Shown here: positions 54,165 through 63,122 of the stretch, in pieces
Numbering within the stretch: the stretch's first letter is position 1
Layout: each line of letters starts with the position of its first letter
DNA from: Thiomonas sp. FB-Cd
GTDB lineage: Bacteria; Pseudomonadota; Gammaproteobacteria; Burkholderiales; Burkholderiaceae_C
DNA: 64,000 nucleotides
Direction of reading: 5' to 3'
Assembly (NCBI RefSeq): GCF_000733775.1
Contig: NZ_JPOE01000002.1
Span: 1,922,001-1,986,000, forward strand
Position numbers and translations under genes: made by a program
The notes under the pieces: model-generated
Seen by the model: the letters and a program-made list of their open reading frames with translations, nothing else
The model's database searches: none
What the model was told of the DNA's origin: nothing

Positions 54165-54392
54165 TGGCGGAAATTTGTGGGATTCCGGCGTGCAGCGCCG
54201 TGCACGGGAGTTCTGAGCAATTCCGATCCCTCACGGCGTTTCTTTCAGGCGCCTCCTGACCCGCCCCTATCAGAAGTCCTATGCCCGCCGGGCGGCCAGC
54301 CCCGTGAACTGGTGCAGTCAGCTTCTGGAAATGACACGGCTTGACGGATATCGAAAGTAAGGCACTTTTGCATTATTGTGCTAACGTCGACC
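54165..54392. other. Non-coding spacer before the toxin-antitoxin pair
   Basis: No convincing gene is visible in these 228 bases. The stretch separates the wzm fragment from vapB and may contain debris of a mobile element. No transposase fragment was recognised in any frame. Confidence 0.4.
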
Positions 54393-54404
54393 TGCAAATT
54401 TGCA
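54393..54404. promoter_or_regulatory. Palindromic operator candidate before vapB
   Basis: TGCAAATTTGCA is a perfect 12-base palindrome 13 bases before the vapB start, overlapping the expected promoter/leader. AbrB-type antitoxins usually repress their own operon through such sites. Confidence 0.55.
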
Positions 54405-54417
54405 AGGACACAGCACC

Positions 54418-54669
54418 ATGACCACATTGACTGTTACCGCACGGGGACAAGTGACGTTTCGGAAGGACGTCCTGCAACACCTCGGCATCAGGCCAGGCGA
54501 CAAGATCGAGCTCGATTTACTACCAGATGGTCGGGGCGTACTCAAGGCGGCGCGGCCCTCTGGGACGATATCCAGCTTCGTCGGCCTGCTGGCTGGCAGG
54601 ACGCAGAAGGTTGCCACCATCGAAGAAATCAACGAAGCGGCTGCGCAAGGATGGGCAGGCAAGAAATGA
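54418..54669 (+). CDS. vapB: AbrB/MazE-type antitoxin (VapB)
   Basis: This is an antitoxin of 83 residues with a swapped-hairpin AbrB DNA-binding fold: MTTLTVTARGQVTFRKDVLQHLGIRPGDKIELDLLPDGRGVLK. The C-terminal tail (TQKVATIEEINEAAAQGW) should wrap the toxin. AAGGACA precedes the ATG. The stop overlaps the toxin start (ATGA), the standard coupling for these operons. Confidence 0.88.
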   Translation: MTTLTVTARGQVTFRKDVLQHLGIRPGDKIELDLLPDGRGVLKAARPSGTISSFVGLLAGRTQKVATIEEINEAAAQGWAGKK

Positions 54670-55043
54670 AGGTCGTCGTCGATACCAATGTTCTTGTGCG
54701 TGCTGTTGTGGGTGACGATCCCGCGCAAGCGAGGATTGCCGCCATGGTCTTGACCGACGCCAAGTTGATCGCGGTAGCAACGCCGTGTCTGTGCGAATTT
54801 GTTTGGGTGCTGCTCCGGGTCTACGGCTTCCAGCAAGCCGACGCCGCCAGCGCGATCCGGGCATTACTTGCCGCAGCGAACGTGGAAGTGAACCGGCCCG
54901 CGGTCGAGGCAGGCTTGCTGGTGCTCGACGCGGGCGGAGATTTTGCCGATGGCGTTATTGCCTACGAGGCCAATTGGCTTGGCGGGGAGACCTTTGTTTC
55001 CTTCGACAAGAAGGCGGTTGCACTTCTCACGACTCAAGGGTAA
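54666..55043 (+). CDS. vapC: PIN-domain ribonuclease toxin VapC
   Basis: This is a PIN-domain toxin of 125 residues, a Mg-dependent ribonuclease that in known cases cuts tRNA or rRNA. The acidic residues are all present: Asp6 in VVVDTNVLVRA, Glu44 in CLCEFVWVL, Asp92/Asp95 in GGDFADGVIAYEA and Asp114 in SFDKKA. It overlaps vapB by four bases. The pair lies between the broken and the intact wzm genes. Confidence 0.9.
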   Translation: MKVVVDTNVLVRAVVGDDPAQARIAAMVLTDAKLIAVATPCLCEFVWVLLRVYGFQQADAASAIRALLAAANVEVNRPAVEAGLLVLDAGGDFADGVIAYEANWLGGETFVSFDKKAVALLTTQG

Positions 55044-55156
55044 TCAACGCGCCTTTTGTGACCCAGGCCGCCGCGCGTCGCACGTCTTAGGACTCACGCG
55101 ACAATGCCAAAAGAAACCTTGCGCCGGAGCCACAATGACACCATAATGGCTCAATC

Positions 55157-55363
55157 ATGAAAAATGCGCGCAAAGAATCACGCCTCCGCTCAATGGTGCG
55201 CATCAACCTGCGCATCCCCTCGGAGGTGATCGAAGCCATCGACGCCGAGCGCTCGTGTCGAGCCGGCAGTATCTCGCGGAACACGTGGATTACCGAAGCC
55301 GTGGCTGAGAGGCTGAAGGTCTGTCTAGCGTCGAGCACGGATTCAGGCTCAAGAGGGGAATGA
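55157..55363 (+). CDS. Ribbon-helix-helix (Arc/CopG-like) protein
   Basis: This is a small predicted DNA-binding protein of 68 residues. The RHH pattern is visible as VRINLRIPSEVIEAIDAER (strand and first helix) followed by SISRNTWITEAVAERL (second helix). Such proteins are often antitoxins or plasmid regulators. No toxin partner is adjacent in the usual arrangement, so it is an orphan here. It ends one base before the wzm start. Confidence 0.65.
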   Translation: MKNARKESRLRSMVRINLRIPSEVIEAIDAERSCRAGSISRNTWITEAVAERLKVCLASSTDSGSRGE

Positions 55364-55364
55364 G

Positions 55365-56156
55365 TTGGCTGTTCTTGATTGTGCGATCAACGATTTGTTT
55401 GAAAGCCTGAGGGCTTGGCGTCTCTGGTCCTTGCTCGGCTGGCTGGAGATCCGGCAGCGCTATTCGCGTTCCAAGCTGGGGCCATTGTGGCTGACCATCA
55501 GCATGGGAGTCATGATCGGCACGCTGGGCGTGGTGTACGGCACCCTGTTCGGGCAGAAGTTGGGCGACTATTTACCGATGGTGGCTGTCGGGCTGGTGGT
55601 CTGGACCCTGTTCTCGACCATCGTCAACGAGGGGAGCATGGCCTACATCTCCAGCGCGAACTACATCCGCCAGGTCCGAACGCCGCGCTTGCTCTACGTG
55701 CTGCAGGCGGGTTGGCGCAATTGCGTGATCTTCGCGCACAACTTCGCCATCGTACTGCTCGTTCTGGCGATCCTCGGGGTCAAGTCTTGGGCGGTGCTGC
55801 CACTGTTCGTTCCAGGGATCGCCCTGCTGGTGCTCAACGCTTTGTGGATGGCTGCGTTCGCTGGCCTGCTGTCGGCGCGTTTTCGCGATTTGCCGCAGAT
55901 CGTGGCGGCGTTACTGCAGGTTGCCTTCTACGTGACGCCGATCTTGTTCAGCGGAACCATGCTGGCTGGCAAACACCACTGGATTGTCGCGTTCAATCCC
56001 CTGTCCTATCTGATCGACGCCGTGCGCGAACCCTTGTTGGGGCAGGCGCCGTCGGCGACGACCTGGGTCGTAACTGGCGGGATGGCTGCGCTTGGCTGGG
56101 TCTTGGCACTTGCCCTTACGGGCCGATTTCACAAGCGCATCCCGTACTGGGTCTGA
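55365..56156 (+). CDS. wzm: Polysaccharide ABC transporter permease Wzm
   Basis: This is an ABC-2 type permease, 263 residues with six hydrophobic segments, exporting O-antigen or a similar polysaccharide across the inner membrane. The N-terminal amphipathic region reads [25 protein letters not shown], and later ...[36 protein letters not shown]. The start is TTG with GAGGGGAA in front. wzt follows after 17 bases. Confidence 0.9.
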   Translation: MAVLDCAINDLFESLRAWRLWSLLGWLEIRQRYSRSKLGPLWLTISMGVMIGTLGVVYGTLFGQKLGDYLPMVAVGLVVWTLFSTIVNEGSMAYISSANYIRQVRTPRLLYVLQAGWRNCVIFAHNFAIVLLVLAILGVKSWAVLPLFVPGIALLVLNALWMAAFAGLLSARFRDLPQIVAALLQVAFYVTPILFSGTMLAGKHHWIVAFNPLSYLIDAVREPLLGQAPSATTWVVTGGMAALGWVLALALTGRFHKRIPYWV

Positions 56157-56173
56157 CTTCATACGGTTCGCCA

Positions 56174-56956
56174 ATGTCTTCTCGCCTGACCCTGACCGAT
56201 GTTCACCTGGACCTGCCGATCTTCGACGTCTCGGCGCAGTCGCTGAAAAAGCGGGTTATGCGCTTGGGGCGACGCAATCGCATCGCTGAGGACAACACTG
56301 GCGTGGTGATCGTCAAGGCGATTGATGGCCTCAGCCTAGCGCTCGAGAGCGGGGATCGCCTCGGATTAATCGGCCACAACGGCGCGGGCAAGAGCACGCT
56401 GCTGCGCGTCATGGCGGGGATCTATCCGCCGACAGCCGGCTCTGTCGATGTGCATGGGAAGATTGTTCCTCTGCTGGACATCGCGCTGGGGATGGACGAC
56501 CAGTCCACCGGCCGTCAGAACATCAGGTTGCGAGGTCTGCTGCTCGGCATGAACGACGCCGAGATCAGGCGCAAGACCGAGGAGATCATCGACTTCACGG
56601 AACTCGGGGACTACCTTGATCTTCCATTGCGCACCTATTCCTCCGGCATGCGGGTGCGACTGGCGTTCGCCGTCTCGACTGCGGTTGAGGCAGAGATCCT
56701 TTTGCTTGACGAGGTTCTTGGGGTGGGCGATGCGAGCTTCCAAGAGAAGGCCAACCGACGGCTGCTGGACCTCCACAATCGTGCAGAAATCGTCGTACTT
56801 GCGATCCACACGGCCGAGGTCATTCGCAAGACATGCAGCAAGGTGCTGTGGATGGAACGCGGCAAGTTGCGCATGCTTGGTGGTGTCGATGAGGTGCTGA
56901 GCGCCTATGAACAGTCCATGCGCGTCAGCGATCTAAACCCCAAGGGCGCGAGCTGA
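56174..56956 (+). CDS. wzt: Polysaccharide ABC transporter ATP-binding protein Wzt
   Basis: This is the ATPase partner of Wzm, 260 residues. Walker A is GHNGAGKST (67-75), the signature is [12 protein letters not shown] and Walker B is [12 protein letters not shown]. The Wzt-type GVGD after Walker B supports polysaccharide export. The protein is short: it lacks the C-terminal carbohydrate-binding domain that selects capped O9a-type chains, so it belongs to the class that exports undecaprenyl-linked glycan without a terminal-cap check. Its stop overlaps the next start by one base. Confidence 0.92.
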   Translation: MSSRLTLTDVHLDLPIFDVSAQSLKKRVMRLGRRNRIAEDNTGVVIVKAIDGLSLALESGDRLGLIGHNGAGKSTLLRVMAGIYPPTAGSVDVHGKIVPLLDIALGMDDQSTGRQNIRLRGLLLGMNDAEIRRKTEEIIDFTELGDYLDLPLRTYSSGMRVRLAFAVSTAVEAEILLLDEVLGVGDASFQEKANRRLLDLHNRAEIVVLAIHTAEVIRKTCSKVLWMERGKLRMLGGVDEVLSAYEQSMRVSDLNPKGAS

Positions 56957-57735
56957 TGGCGCCTTTGTCCGCGGTGCTCGATTTGGGGCAACAGGCAAGC
57001 GCTCCTCGCGTCACCGTGTCCGTGGTGTCGCACGGCCAGCGCAGCTTGGTGGCTTCGCTGCTTGCGCAACTCGCAGACTTGCACGATTCCGATATCGGGC
57101 GTGTGGTCGTCGTACACAACCTGCCGGACGACGAGCTTCCAAGGCCACAGCACGCGGAATTTGAGTTGCTACAGATGCACAACGAGAAGCCGCTTGGGTT
57201 TTCCGCCAACCACAACCGTGCCTTCGCCCATTGCGCTACGCCTTGGTTCGCGGTGTTGAATCCGGACATCGACTTTCACTTCGACAATCCATTTCCAGTT
57301 CTGTTCGGCGCCGTTGCGGCAGAGCCACGCCTCGGGGCTGTAGCGCCAGTCTTGCTCCAACCGGGGACGTTGCATGCAGAGCCAAATCGTGGCGTTGTCA
57401 CTCCGCTGGAATTGATTCGTCGTCGCCTCCCAGGGTGGCGACCTCCAGCTGAGCCGTCTTGGCTTGTTGGCGCTTTCATGATGGTTCGCGCCGATGTGTT
57501 CGCGTCGCTCGATGGCTTTGATGAGCGATTCCGTCTGTATTGCGAAGACATCGACCTTGGCTTGCGAGTGCGCGACGAGGGGTGGGGCATCCAGCGTGTC
57601 AATGGCGCGCGGGTTGTGCATCAGACGCAACGGAGCAGCCACCGGCGGTTCAAGTACACCCTTATGCATCTGATCAGCTTGCTCCAATTGTGGTTCAAAC
57701 TTTTGCGCGATTGTTCTTGTTCGCCCCACTTCTGA
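56956..57735 (+). CDS. Family 2 glycosyltransferase (rhamnosyltransferase-like)
   Basis: This is a GT-A glycosyltransferase of 259 residues resembling WbbL-type rhamnosyltransferases. Motifs are VSVVSHGQRSLVASLLAQL, LGFSANHNRAFAH, the NPDIDF metal motif, WLVGAFMMVRADVF and YCEDIDLGLRVRDEGW. It overlaps wzt by one base and is followed by the double-GT gene, so it belongs to the polysaccharide operon. The sugar transferred is unknown. Confidence 0.85.
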   Translation: MAPLSAVLDLGQQASAPRVTVSVVSHGQRSLVASLLAQLADLHDSDIGRVVVVHNLPDDELPRPQHAEFELLQMHNEKPLGFSANHNRAFAHCATPWFAVLNPDIDFHFDNPFPVLFGAVAAEPRLGAVAPVLLQPGTLHAEPNRGVVTPLELIRRRLPGWRPPAEPSWLVGAFMMVRADVFASLDGFDERFRLYCEDIDLGLRVRDEGWGIQRVNGARVVHQTQRSSHRRFKYTLMHLISLLQLWFKLLRDCSCSPHF

Positions 57736-57742
57736 GTTAGGC

Positions 57743-59773
57743 ATGCAAAACGAGAACCACGCGCGAGATCTTCTCCACCGCGTTACGCGCAAGGTGCTGA
57801 AAACGGCACACAGGGCCTTGTTCCTGGTTCGCAGGGACCGCCGCGCCTTGCGGCGTGCGATCTATCAGCGCGTTCCAGCCTTTGTCAGGATGCGCATGGC
57901 GCAAACACGTCTTCTTCATGCGGTTAGTCAGTCGTGGAGTGACTTTGTCGCAGGGTCATCTGGCAATCGCCCGGCACTGGATGCACTTGCCCGCAACCGA
58001 TCGCGAAATGCCGAACGAACCCATGCGCCACGCGAAGCCGACACCATCGACGTTTCGGTCGTGACCTACAACAGCGAACGCTGGATTGCTGCGTTTATGA
58101 CGTCGTTGCTCGCACAGGACTATCCCACGTCCCGCATGAACTTGATGTTCGTTGACCACGGATCGCACGATGGCACCGTGGACATCTTGCGCAGCATGCA
58201 AGAGCGCTTTCGCGCACGTTTCGCCGGGTTCACGCTGCTGCAGCAGGAAAACAAGGGCTTCGGCGCGGGTCACGACCACGCGGTGCGCGCCTCGAAATCA
58301 GATTTGATACTGATTTCCAACGTCGACCTCGAATTCCGCGCGGACAGCCTGAGCCGGGTGATCGCCGTAGCGCGTGCCGACGCGGACCATGTCGCCGCAT
58401 GGGAATTGCGACAACTGCCGTTCGAGCATCCCAAGCATTACGATCCGGTGACCCTTGAGACGAACTGGCAGTCCCATGCCTGCGTGCTGATGCGGCGCGA
58501 CGCGTACCTACGCGTCGGCGGATACGAGCCGAAGATCTTCATGTACGGCGAAGATGTCGAGTTGTCGTATCGCCTGCGTTCGTACGGTTACACGCTCCGC
58601 TACGTGCCGTCCGCGGCCGTCATCCATCACAGCTATGCCGACGAGGCGACCCTGCTCAAAGCGCTGCAGTACACCGGTAGCACACTCGCCAATTTGCTGA
58701 TCCGTCTACGCTACGGCACGGTCAGGGATGTATTGATCGGGTTCATGCTCTACCTCGGACTGCTTTTCCGGCTGCGACAGCCGTTCCCTGGCGTGCGCCG
58801 CGTCTTGGTGCGCAACCTCGCGTACGCCCTGCGGCATATCGCATATTTCAAGCGCGGGCGCGGCACCGCGCCCGCGCATTTTCCATTCAGGGCCTTCGAT
58901 TTCGAACTGCGACGCGAGGGGGCGGCATGCCGGTGCGAGATCCCTAGCGAGATCCAACGCGTGACCGTCATCACGCGCACCTACGAAACGGCTGATCGAG
59001 CGATGTTGCTCGCCCAGTGCGGCTCCAGCGTCGCCAACCAGACGTATCCGGACATCGAGTGGCTAGTCGTCCAAGACGGCCCGGGGTCGAGCGCGCGCGG
59101 CGTGGTCGAGCGCGTGGCGGCCCGTGCTCCGTGGCTGCACACGCGTTTCATAGAGTGCCCACCCGAGGGCCGATCGCACGCCGGGAACGAGGCGCTTAAG
59201 CAGGCGACGGGCGCTTTCTGTATGTTCCTTGACGACGACGATCTGCTGTATGCGGACCACGTTGAGTCGTTATATGTCGCATTGGAGAAGGAAGCGGGCG
59301 CGACCGCCGCCTACGCGCTATCGTTCGAAGTGCGTGTGGCAGACGATGGTGGCGCACGCGTCGACGGTGCTTTCAGCACGCCAAGCATTTTCCGGCAGCC
59401 TTGGGACTACGATGTTCTCCTCGACCACAACTTCATTCCGATCCAGTCGATCCTTTTCAAGCGCGAACTGTTTCGCGATTACGGCGGCTTCGCGCGCGAA
59501 CTTGACCAGCTAGAGGACTGGAATCTCTGGTTACGCTACGGCTATCGGAATCGATTCGTCTACCTACAAAAAACGACGAGCATATTCTATACGCCGATAA
59601 GGGCGAAGGACCGTCTGCGGCGGCACCTTGCGTTGCACCAAGCCTACATCCAGGCGAAAGAGCACGCCCTGGACGAGATCGAGAAGCGCGGGCTGGGGGA
59701 TTTGCAGCTGCCGCGGCAGCAGGATCGACGTTTCGGGCGGCCTCAAAACCATCCGGTAAGGTGCCGTGAATGA
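57743..59773 (+). CDS. Bifunctional protein with two family 2 glycosyltransferase domains
   Basis: The protein has 676 residues. After a basic N-terminus, a first GT2 domain begins near residue 95 (IDVSVVTYNSERWIAAF) with NVDLEF as metal motif and FMYGEDVELSYRLRSYGY. A second GT2 domain begins near residue 410 (VTVITRTYETADRAMLLAQC) with FLDDDDLLY and EDWNLWLRYGYR. Two active sites in one chain suggest it adds two residues or polymerises an alternating unit. It lies seven bases after the previous glycosyltransferase. Confidence 0.85.
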   Translation: MQNENHARDLLHRVTRKVLKTAHRALFLVRRDRRALRRAIYQRVPAFVRMRMAQTRLLHAVSQSWSDFVAGSSGNRPALDALARNRSRNAERTHAPREADTIDVSVVTYNSERWIAAFMTSLLAQDYPTSRMNLMFVDHGSHDGTVDILRSMQERFRARFAGFTLLQQENKGFGAGHDHAVRASKSDLILISNVDLEFRADSLSRVIAVARADADHVAAWELRQLPFEHPKHYDPVTLETNWQSHACVLMRRDAYLRVGGYEPKIFMYGEDVELSYRLRSYGYTLRYVPSAAVIHHSYADEATLLKALQYTGSTLANLLIRLRYGTVRDVLIGFMLYLGLLFRLRQPFPGVRRVLVRNLAYALRHIAYFKRGRGTAPAHFPFRAFDFELRREGAACRCEIPSEIQRVTVITRTYETADRAMLLAQCGSSVANQTYPDIEWLVVQDGPGSSARGVVERVAARAPWLHTRFIECPPEGRSHAGNEALKQATGAFCMFLDDDDLLYADHVESLYVALEKEAGATAAYALSFEVRVADDGGARVDGAFSTPSIFRQPWDYDVLLDHNFIPIQSILFKRELFRDYGGFARELDQLEDWNLWLRYGYRNRFVYLQKTTSIFYTPIRAKDRLRRHLALHQAYIQAKEHALDEIEKRGLGDLQLPRQQDRRFGRPQNHPVRCRE

Positions 59774-59925
59774 CAAGAACGACACACCGACAGCTGCAAT
59801 CCGAAGAGCGCATGCGCGGCGAGATCTGGGAAGCCGAGAACGTCAGCCTGCAGGATAGGTCCTGGCCAACCGCACCGACCAGGACCTCACTCAATAATCC
59901 GCAGGGTGTTGCGCTTCGCACTTGA
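59770..59925 (+). CDS. Small hypothetical ORF overlapping the preceding stop
   Basis: A 51-codon frame starts at an ATG that overlaps the stop of the double glycosyltransferase by four bases (ATGA) and ends 13 bases before the next gene. It is hydrophilic (MTRTTHRQLQSEERMRGEIW...), with no recognised domain. It could be a coupled small protein, a remnant of a lost gene, or chance. Confidence 0.25.
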   Translation: MTRTTHRQLQSEERMRGEIWEAENVSLQDRSWPTAPTRTSLNNPQGVALRT

Positions 59926-59938
59926 AACCGACCGTCCT

Positions 59939-62428
59939 ATGAAAAACGAACGTAACGAAGAGAATCCATATAACGACTCTTTCTATCAGGCGCAGCAGGA
60001 TCGAAGTTTGAGCTCGGCGCGAGTGATCCTCGGCAGGGTTTTTCCGATGCTCAACCCTGATGCCAAGTGCGTGCTTGACGTTGGTGGCGGCGTCGGCACT
60101 TGGTTACTGGCTGCGTCTGAACTTGGTGCGCAGGACATTCTGTGCATCGACGGGGATTACGTTGATCGCTCGATGCTTCAGATCAATCCGATCTATTTCC
60201 AAGCCGCTGACATAGCCAATGAGCGCCTTGGCAGTATCCTCGCCCGCAGGACGCGCCAAACGTTCGACCTAACGATTTGCCTAGAGGTAGCTGAACATCT
60301 GCCATTCGAGCGCGCGGCATCTCTCGTCGACGACCTCACGGCAACGGCGGACACAATCCTGTTCTCTGCAGCGCTGCCATATCAGTACGGCGTAAACCAT
60401 ATCAACGAGCAGTGGCCTGAATTCTGGGCAATATTGTTCCGCGCACATGGCTACTCATGCTACGACTGCCTCCGCGAGGAGATCTGGAACCATCCAGACG
60501 TCGATTGGTGGTACGCCCAGAATGCACTGCTCTTCGCCAGGAATGGATCAGCGGCAGCTGATCGCTTGGTGCAATACTCCAAGCCGGTTGTGCTGCCGCT
60601 CGCTCGCGTGCACCCGGAGAATTTTCTTTCTAACGCCCTGATCCTCCACCGTCGCCACCGCCTGTCGGCGAGCGCAGAAGAGCTGGCGGACTATCGCTGC
60701 ATCGTGCGCTCGTACGCGGCGCGTAGGACCATTATTCCGCGCTTGGAGGCCGTTGCGCGCGCCTCGAGCAATGAAGGCGATCCATACAGCGCATTTCCTT
60801 ACACCAGGACCGAGGTCAGCCAGCCGGAACAAGAGCTCGCCGAACTGAGCGCCGCGTTAGCCGAGAAGCAACGGCTGGCTGTTGAGCTGACTGAGACGGT
60901 TGAGCGGCTGACGGCGCAAAACGAACAGCAGAGCGTTCACAGCGCCGAACTGAGCGCCGAACTGAGCGCCGCGTTAGCCGAGAAGCAACGGCTGGCCGTG
61001 GAACTCGGGGCGGTGCTCTCGTCAGCCGCATGGAAGGCCACGTTGCCGATCCAACGCGCGGCATCCCACCTGCCGCCGCCGGTCCGGCGACTCGCCCGGG
61101 GTGCGGCCAAGATGGTCTGGTGGACACTGACCATGAAATTGCGCCAGCGGCTCGCCGAGCGGCGGCGTCAAGAAGTATCGGCCCACGGGCAGGTGATCGC
61201 CGCTTTGCGACGAGCCACCATGGCCGCGCCGCGCGCCGCTGCGCTCCGCCGGCCTTCCGGCTTCCGCCCGGTGCTCGGAGTGGCACGCCTTACTCAGACT
61301 CCTGGCCGGGTTCTGATCGTTGCCGACTTGCTGCCGCTTTTTGATCAGTGCAGCGGCGGCCTGCGCCTGAAAACCCTGATCGGCATAATGGGCCAATCCG
61401 GTTACCGCATGGTGTTCGGTTCATTCGCTGCGCTCGATGCTCAGCCCGGCATCCTCGCCTCGGCACAAGGTCGTCAACGCTACGAAGAAGCACTGCGCTG
61501 CGCTGGTGTCGTCGAAATTCTCTACGGCATCGATGCCATCGACCGTTTCATCACGACCTCGGAGAACTCGCTCGCTTGGGCCTTCCTGTCATTCCCGCAG
61601 ATCGCCGCGCGCTTCCTGCCGGTGCTGCGCAGCCATTCCCCGGCGACGCGCGTGATCTACGACATGGTCGACTTCCACGGCTTACGCCTCCGCCGCGAGG
61701 CTGAACTGCGCAATGATGAGGCAATCCGGGAAAAGGCGCTGCAGCAGCAGGCCGTGGAAGTGGCTTGCGCGGAAGCGGCTGACCTCACCCTCGCTGTGAC
61801 CGAAGAGGAAAGGGGCGCGTTGCTGGCGCTCGCACCGGAGGCGGTGGTAGAAGTGTTGCCGAATGTGTTTGAACTGCCGCCGCGCGGCCTGGCAAGTCCC
61901 GAAGGCCGGAGTGGCCTTTTTTTCGTTGGAGGCTTCTGGCACGCCCCGAACAACGACGCGGTGTTCTGGTTTGTCGAACGTATTTTTCCCGAGTTACGCA
62001 AGGCAATTCCGGATCTCGTTCTCCGTATTGCTGGAGCCAATGCCGGCGCGGACGTCCTCGCGCTGGGCAAAATCACCGGCGTCGAGGTTCTCGGCTTCGT
62101 CGAAGATCTGGAACCCCTATATCGTTGCCACCGTGCATTTGTCGCACCGCTGCGCTACGGAGCGGGCATGAAGGGCAAGGTGGGACAAAGCATGGCTTAC
62201 GGGCTGCCCGTAGTTGCGACCCCCGTCGGCGCGGAGGGCATGGGCCTGGAGACAGAGGTTCAGGTGCTGATCGCCGAGGGCGAAAGCGCTTTTGTCGCGC
62301 AAGTGCTGCGGCTGCTGCGCGATGACCAGCTGTGGACGCGCCTCGCGGTCGCCGGCCGCGAACATATTGAGAAAAACTATTCGGTGGACGCTGTGCGGGA
62401 ACGCTTGGGGGCCTTGCTCCGTGGCTAA
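59939..62428 (+). CDS. Methyltransferase / coiled-coil / glycosyltransferase GT4 fusion
   Basis: The protein has about 829 residues in three parts. Residues 1-240 are a class I methyltransferase with the SAM motif VLDVGGGVGTWL (45-56) and ICLEVAEHLPF. Residues about 295-355 form a coiled coil with a repeated unit AELSAALAEKQRLAVEL. From about 430 to the end is a GT4-type glycosyltransferase with VIYDMVDFHGLRLRREAE, LPNVFELPPRG, LFFVGGFWHAPNNDAV and VAPLRYGAGMKGKVGQSMAYGLPVV. The start is ATG 59939; a GTG at 59906 is the alternative. It may both modify and extend the glycan, with the coiled coil as a spacer or ruler. That role is inference. Confidence 0.85.
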   Translation: MKNERNEENPYNDSFYQAQQDRSLSSARVILGRVFPMLNPDAKCVLDVGGGVGTWLLAASELGAQDILCIDGDYVDRSMLQINPIYFQAADIANERLGSILARRTRQTFDLTICLEVAEHLPFERAASLVDDLTATADTILFSAALPYQYGVNHINEQWPEFWAILFRAHGYSCYDCLREEIWNHPDVDWWYAQNALLFARNGSAAADRLVQYSKPVVLPLARVHPENFLSNALILHRRHRLSASAEELADYRCIVRSYAARRTIIPRLEAVARASSNEGDPYSAFPYTRTEVSQPEQELAELSAALAEKQRLAVELTETVERLTAQNEQQSVHSAELSAELSAALAEKQRLAVELGAVLSSAAWKATLPIQRAASHLPPPVRRLARGAAKMVWWTLTMKLRQRLAERRRQEVSAHGQVIAALRRATMAAPRAAALRRPSGFRPVLGVARLTQTPGRVLIVADLLPLFDQCSGGLRLKTLIGIMGQSGYRMVFGSFAALDAQPGILASAQGRQRYEEALRCAGVVEILYGIDAIDRFITTSENSLAWAFLSFPQIAARFLPVLRSHSPATRVIYDMVDFHGLRLRREAELRNDEAIREKALQQQAVEVACAEAADLTLAVTEEERGALLALAPEAVVEVLPNVFELPPRGLASPEGRSGLFFVGGFWHAPNNDAVFWFVERIFPELRKAIPDLVLRIAGANAGADVLALGKITGVEVLGFVEDLEPLYRCHRAFVAPLRYGAGMKGKVGQSMAYGLPVVATPVGAEGMGLETEVQVLIAEGESAFVAQVLRLLRDDQLWTRLAVAGREHIEKNYSVDAVRERLGALLRG
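60839..60879 (+). repeat. 41-base direct repeat, copy 1
   Basis: Identical to 60956-60996, offset by 117 bases (39 codons), inside the coiled-coil part of the fusion gene. Confidence 0.9.
60956..60996 (+). repeat. 41-base direct repeat, copy 2
   Basis: Identical to 60839-60879. The in-frame spacing means recombination between copies would remove or add exactly 39 residues. Confidence 0.9.
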
Positions 62429-63122
62429 GATCCTTGTCGTCGGCGTGTACCTTGCTAATCGGCCCAATACCGCCGTGCATCTGATGTACGAACTCCAGTC
62501 CAGCGTCGCACATACAGTGGTCCAGCGCTGGGCGGCAATCGCCCCGGGGCAGCGGGGTCGCTTCGACCTGCCATGGACCAAGATGGTACTCACCGAAAGG
62601 ACGCCGAAGTTCACTATTCTCAATCAACTGGCGAACGACGCCCTCGATTTCGACTGGTTATTGCTCTGCGACGACGATGTCGAGGTCTCGGAAGGATTTC
62701 TAGACTGGTTCATCGAACTGGCTGGGAAATATGACTTCGCCGTGGCGCAGCCGGCGCGCACCGCAGACAGCTTCATCGACCACCCGATCGTGCAGGTGAT
62801 GCCAGGCCTGAAGGCTCGGCGGACGCGTTTCGTCGAAATTGGCCCTGTCGTCTGCCTGCGCCGCGATGCCATTCCCCTGCTGCTACCCTTCCCTGAAGAT
62901 TGTGGCATGGGCTGGGGCCTTGATCTGGTCTGGCCGGTGCGCCTGGAACGCGCCGGACTGCGTCTTGGCATAGTCGATGCAGCCCCCGTGGCGCACCGCT
63001 TGCGCCCCCCCACTGCCGCCTATGACGGCGGCGAGGCGAGCCAGAACATGTGTTGGACACTGGCTCGGCACGCGCATCTCGGGTTGGACGAGGCGTTCAC
63101 CATCCTGGATGCTTACGCATGA
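62421..63122 (+). CDS. GT-A type glycosyltransferase
   Basis: A 233-residue protein with a GTG start that overlaps the end of the fusion gene. Features are KILVVGVYLANRPN at the start, the acidic metal motif LLCDDDVEVSEGFLDWFIELA near residue 80, and DCGMGWGLDLVWPVRLE later. I do not recognise a specific subfamily; the fold is inferred from the DDD motif and context. It overlaps the next gene by four bases. Confidence 0.72.
   Translation: MAKILVVGVYLANRPNTAVHLMYELQSSVAHTVVQRWAAIAPGQRGRFDLPWTKMVLTERTPKFTILNQLANDALDFDWLLLCDDDVEVSEGFLDWFIELAGKYDFAVAQPARTADSFIDHPIVQVMPGLKARRTRFVEIGPVVCLRRDAIPLLLPFPEDCGMGWGLDLVWPVRLERAGLRLGIVDAAPVAHRLRPPTAAYDGGEASQNMCWTLARHAHLGLDEAFTILDAYA

Noticed and set aside
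54378..55043. Single 221-codon frame joining vapB and vapC
   Set aside because: The upstream part is out of frame with the AbrB domain; the ATGA overlap with two separate proteins is the standard arrangement.
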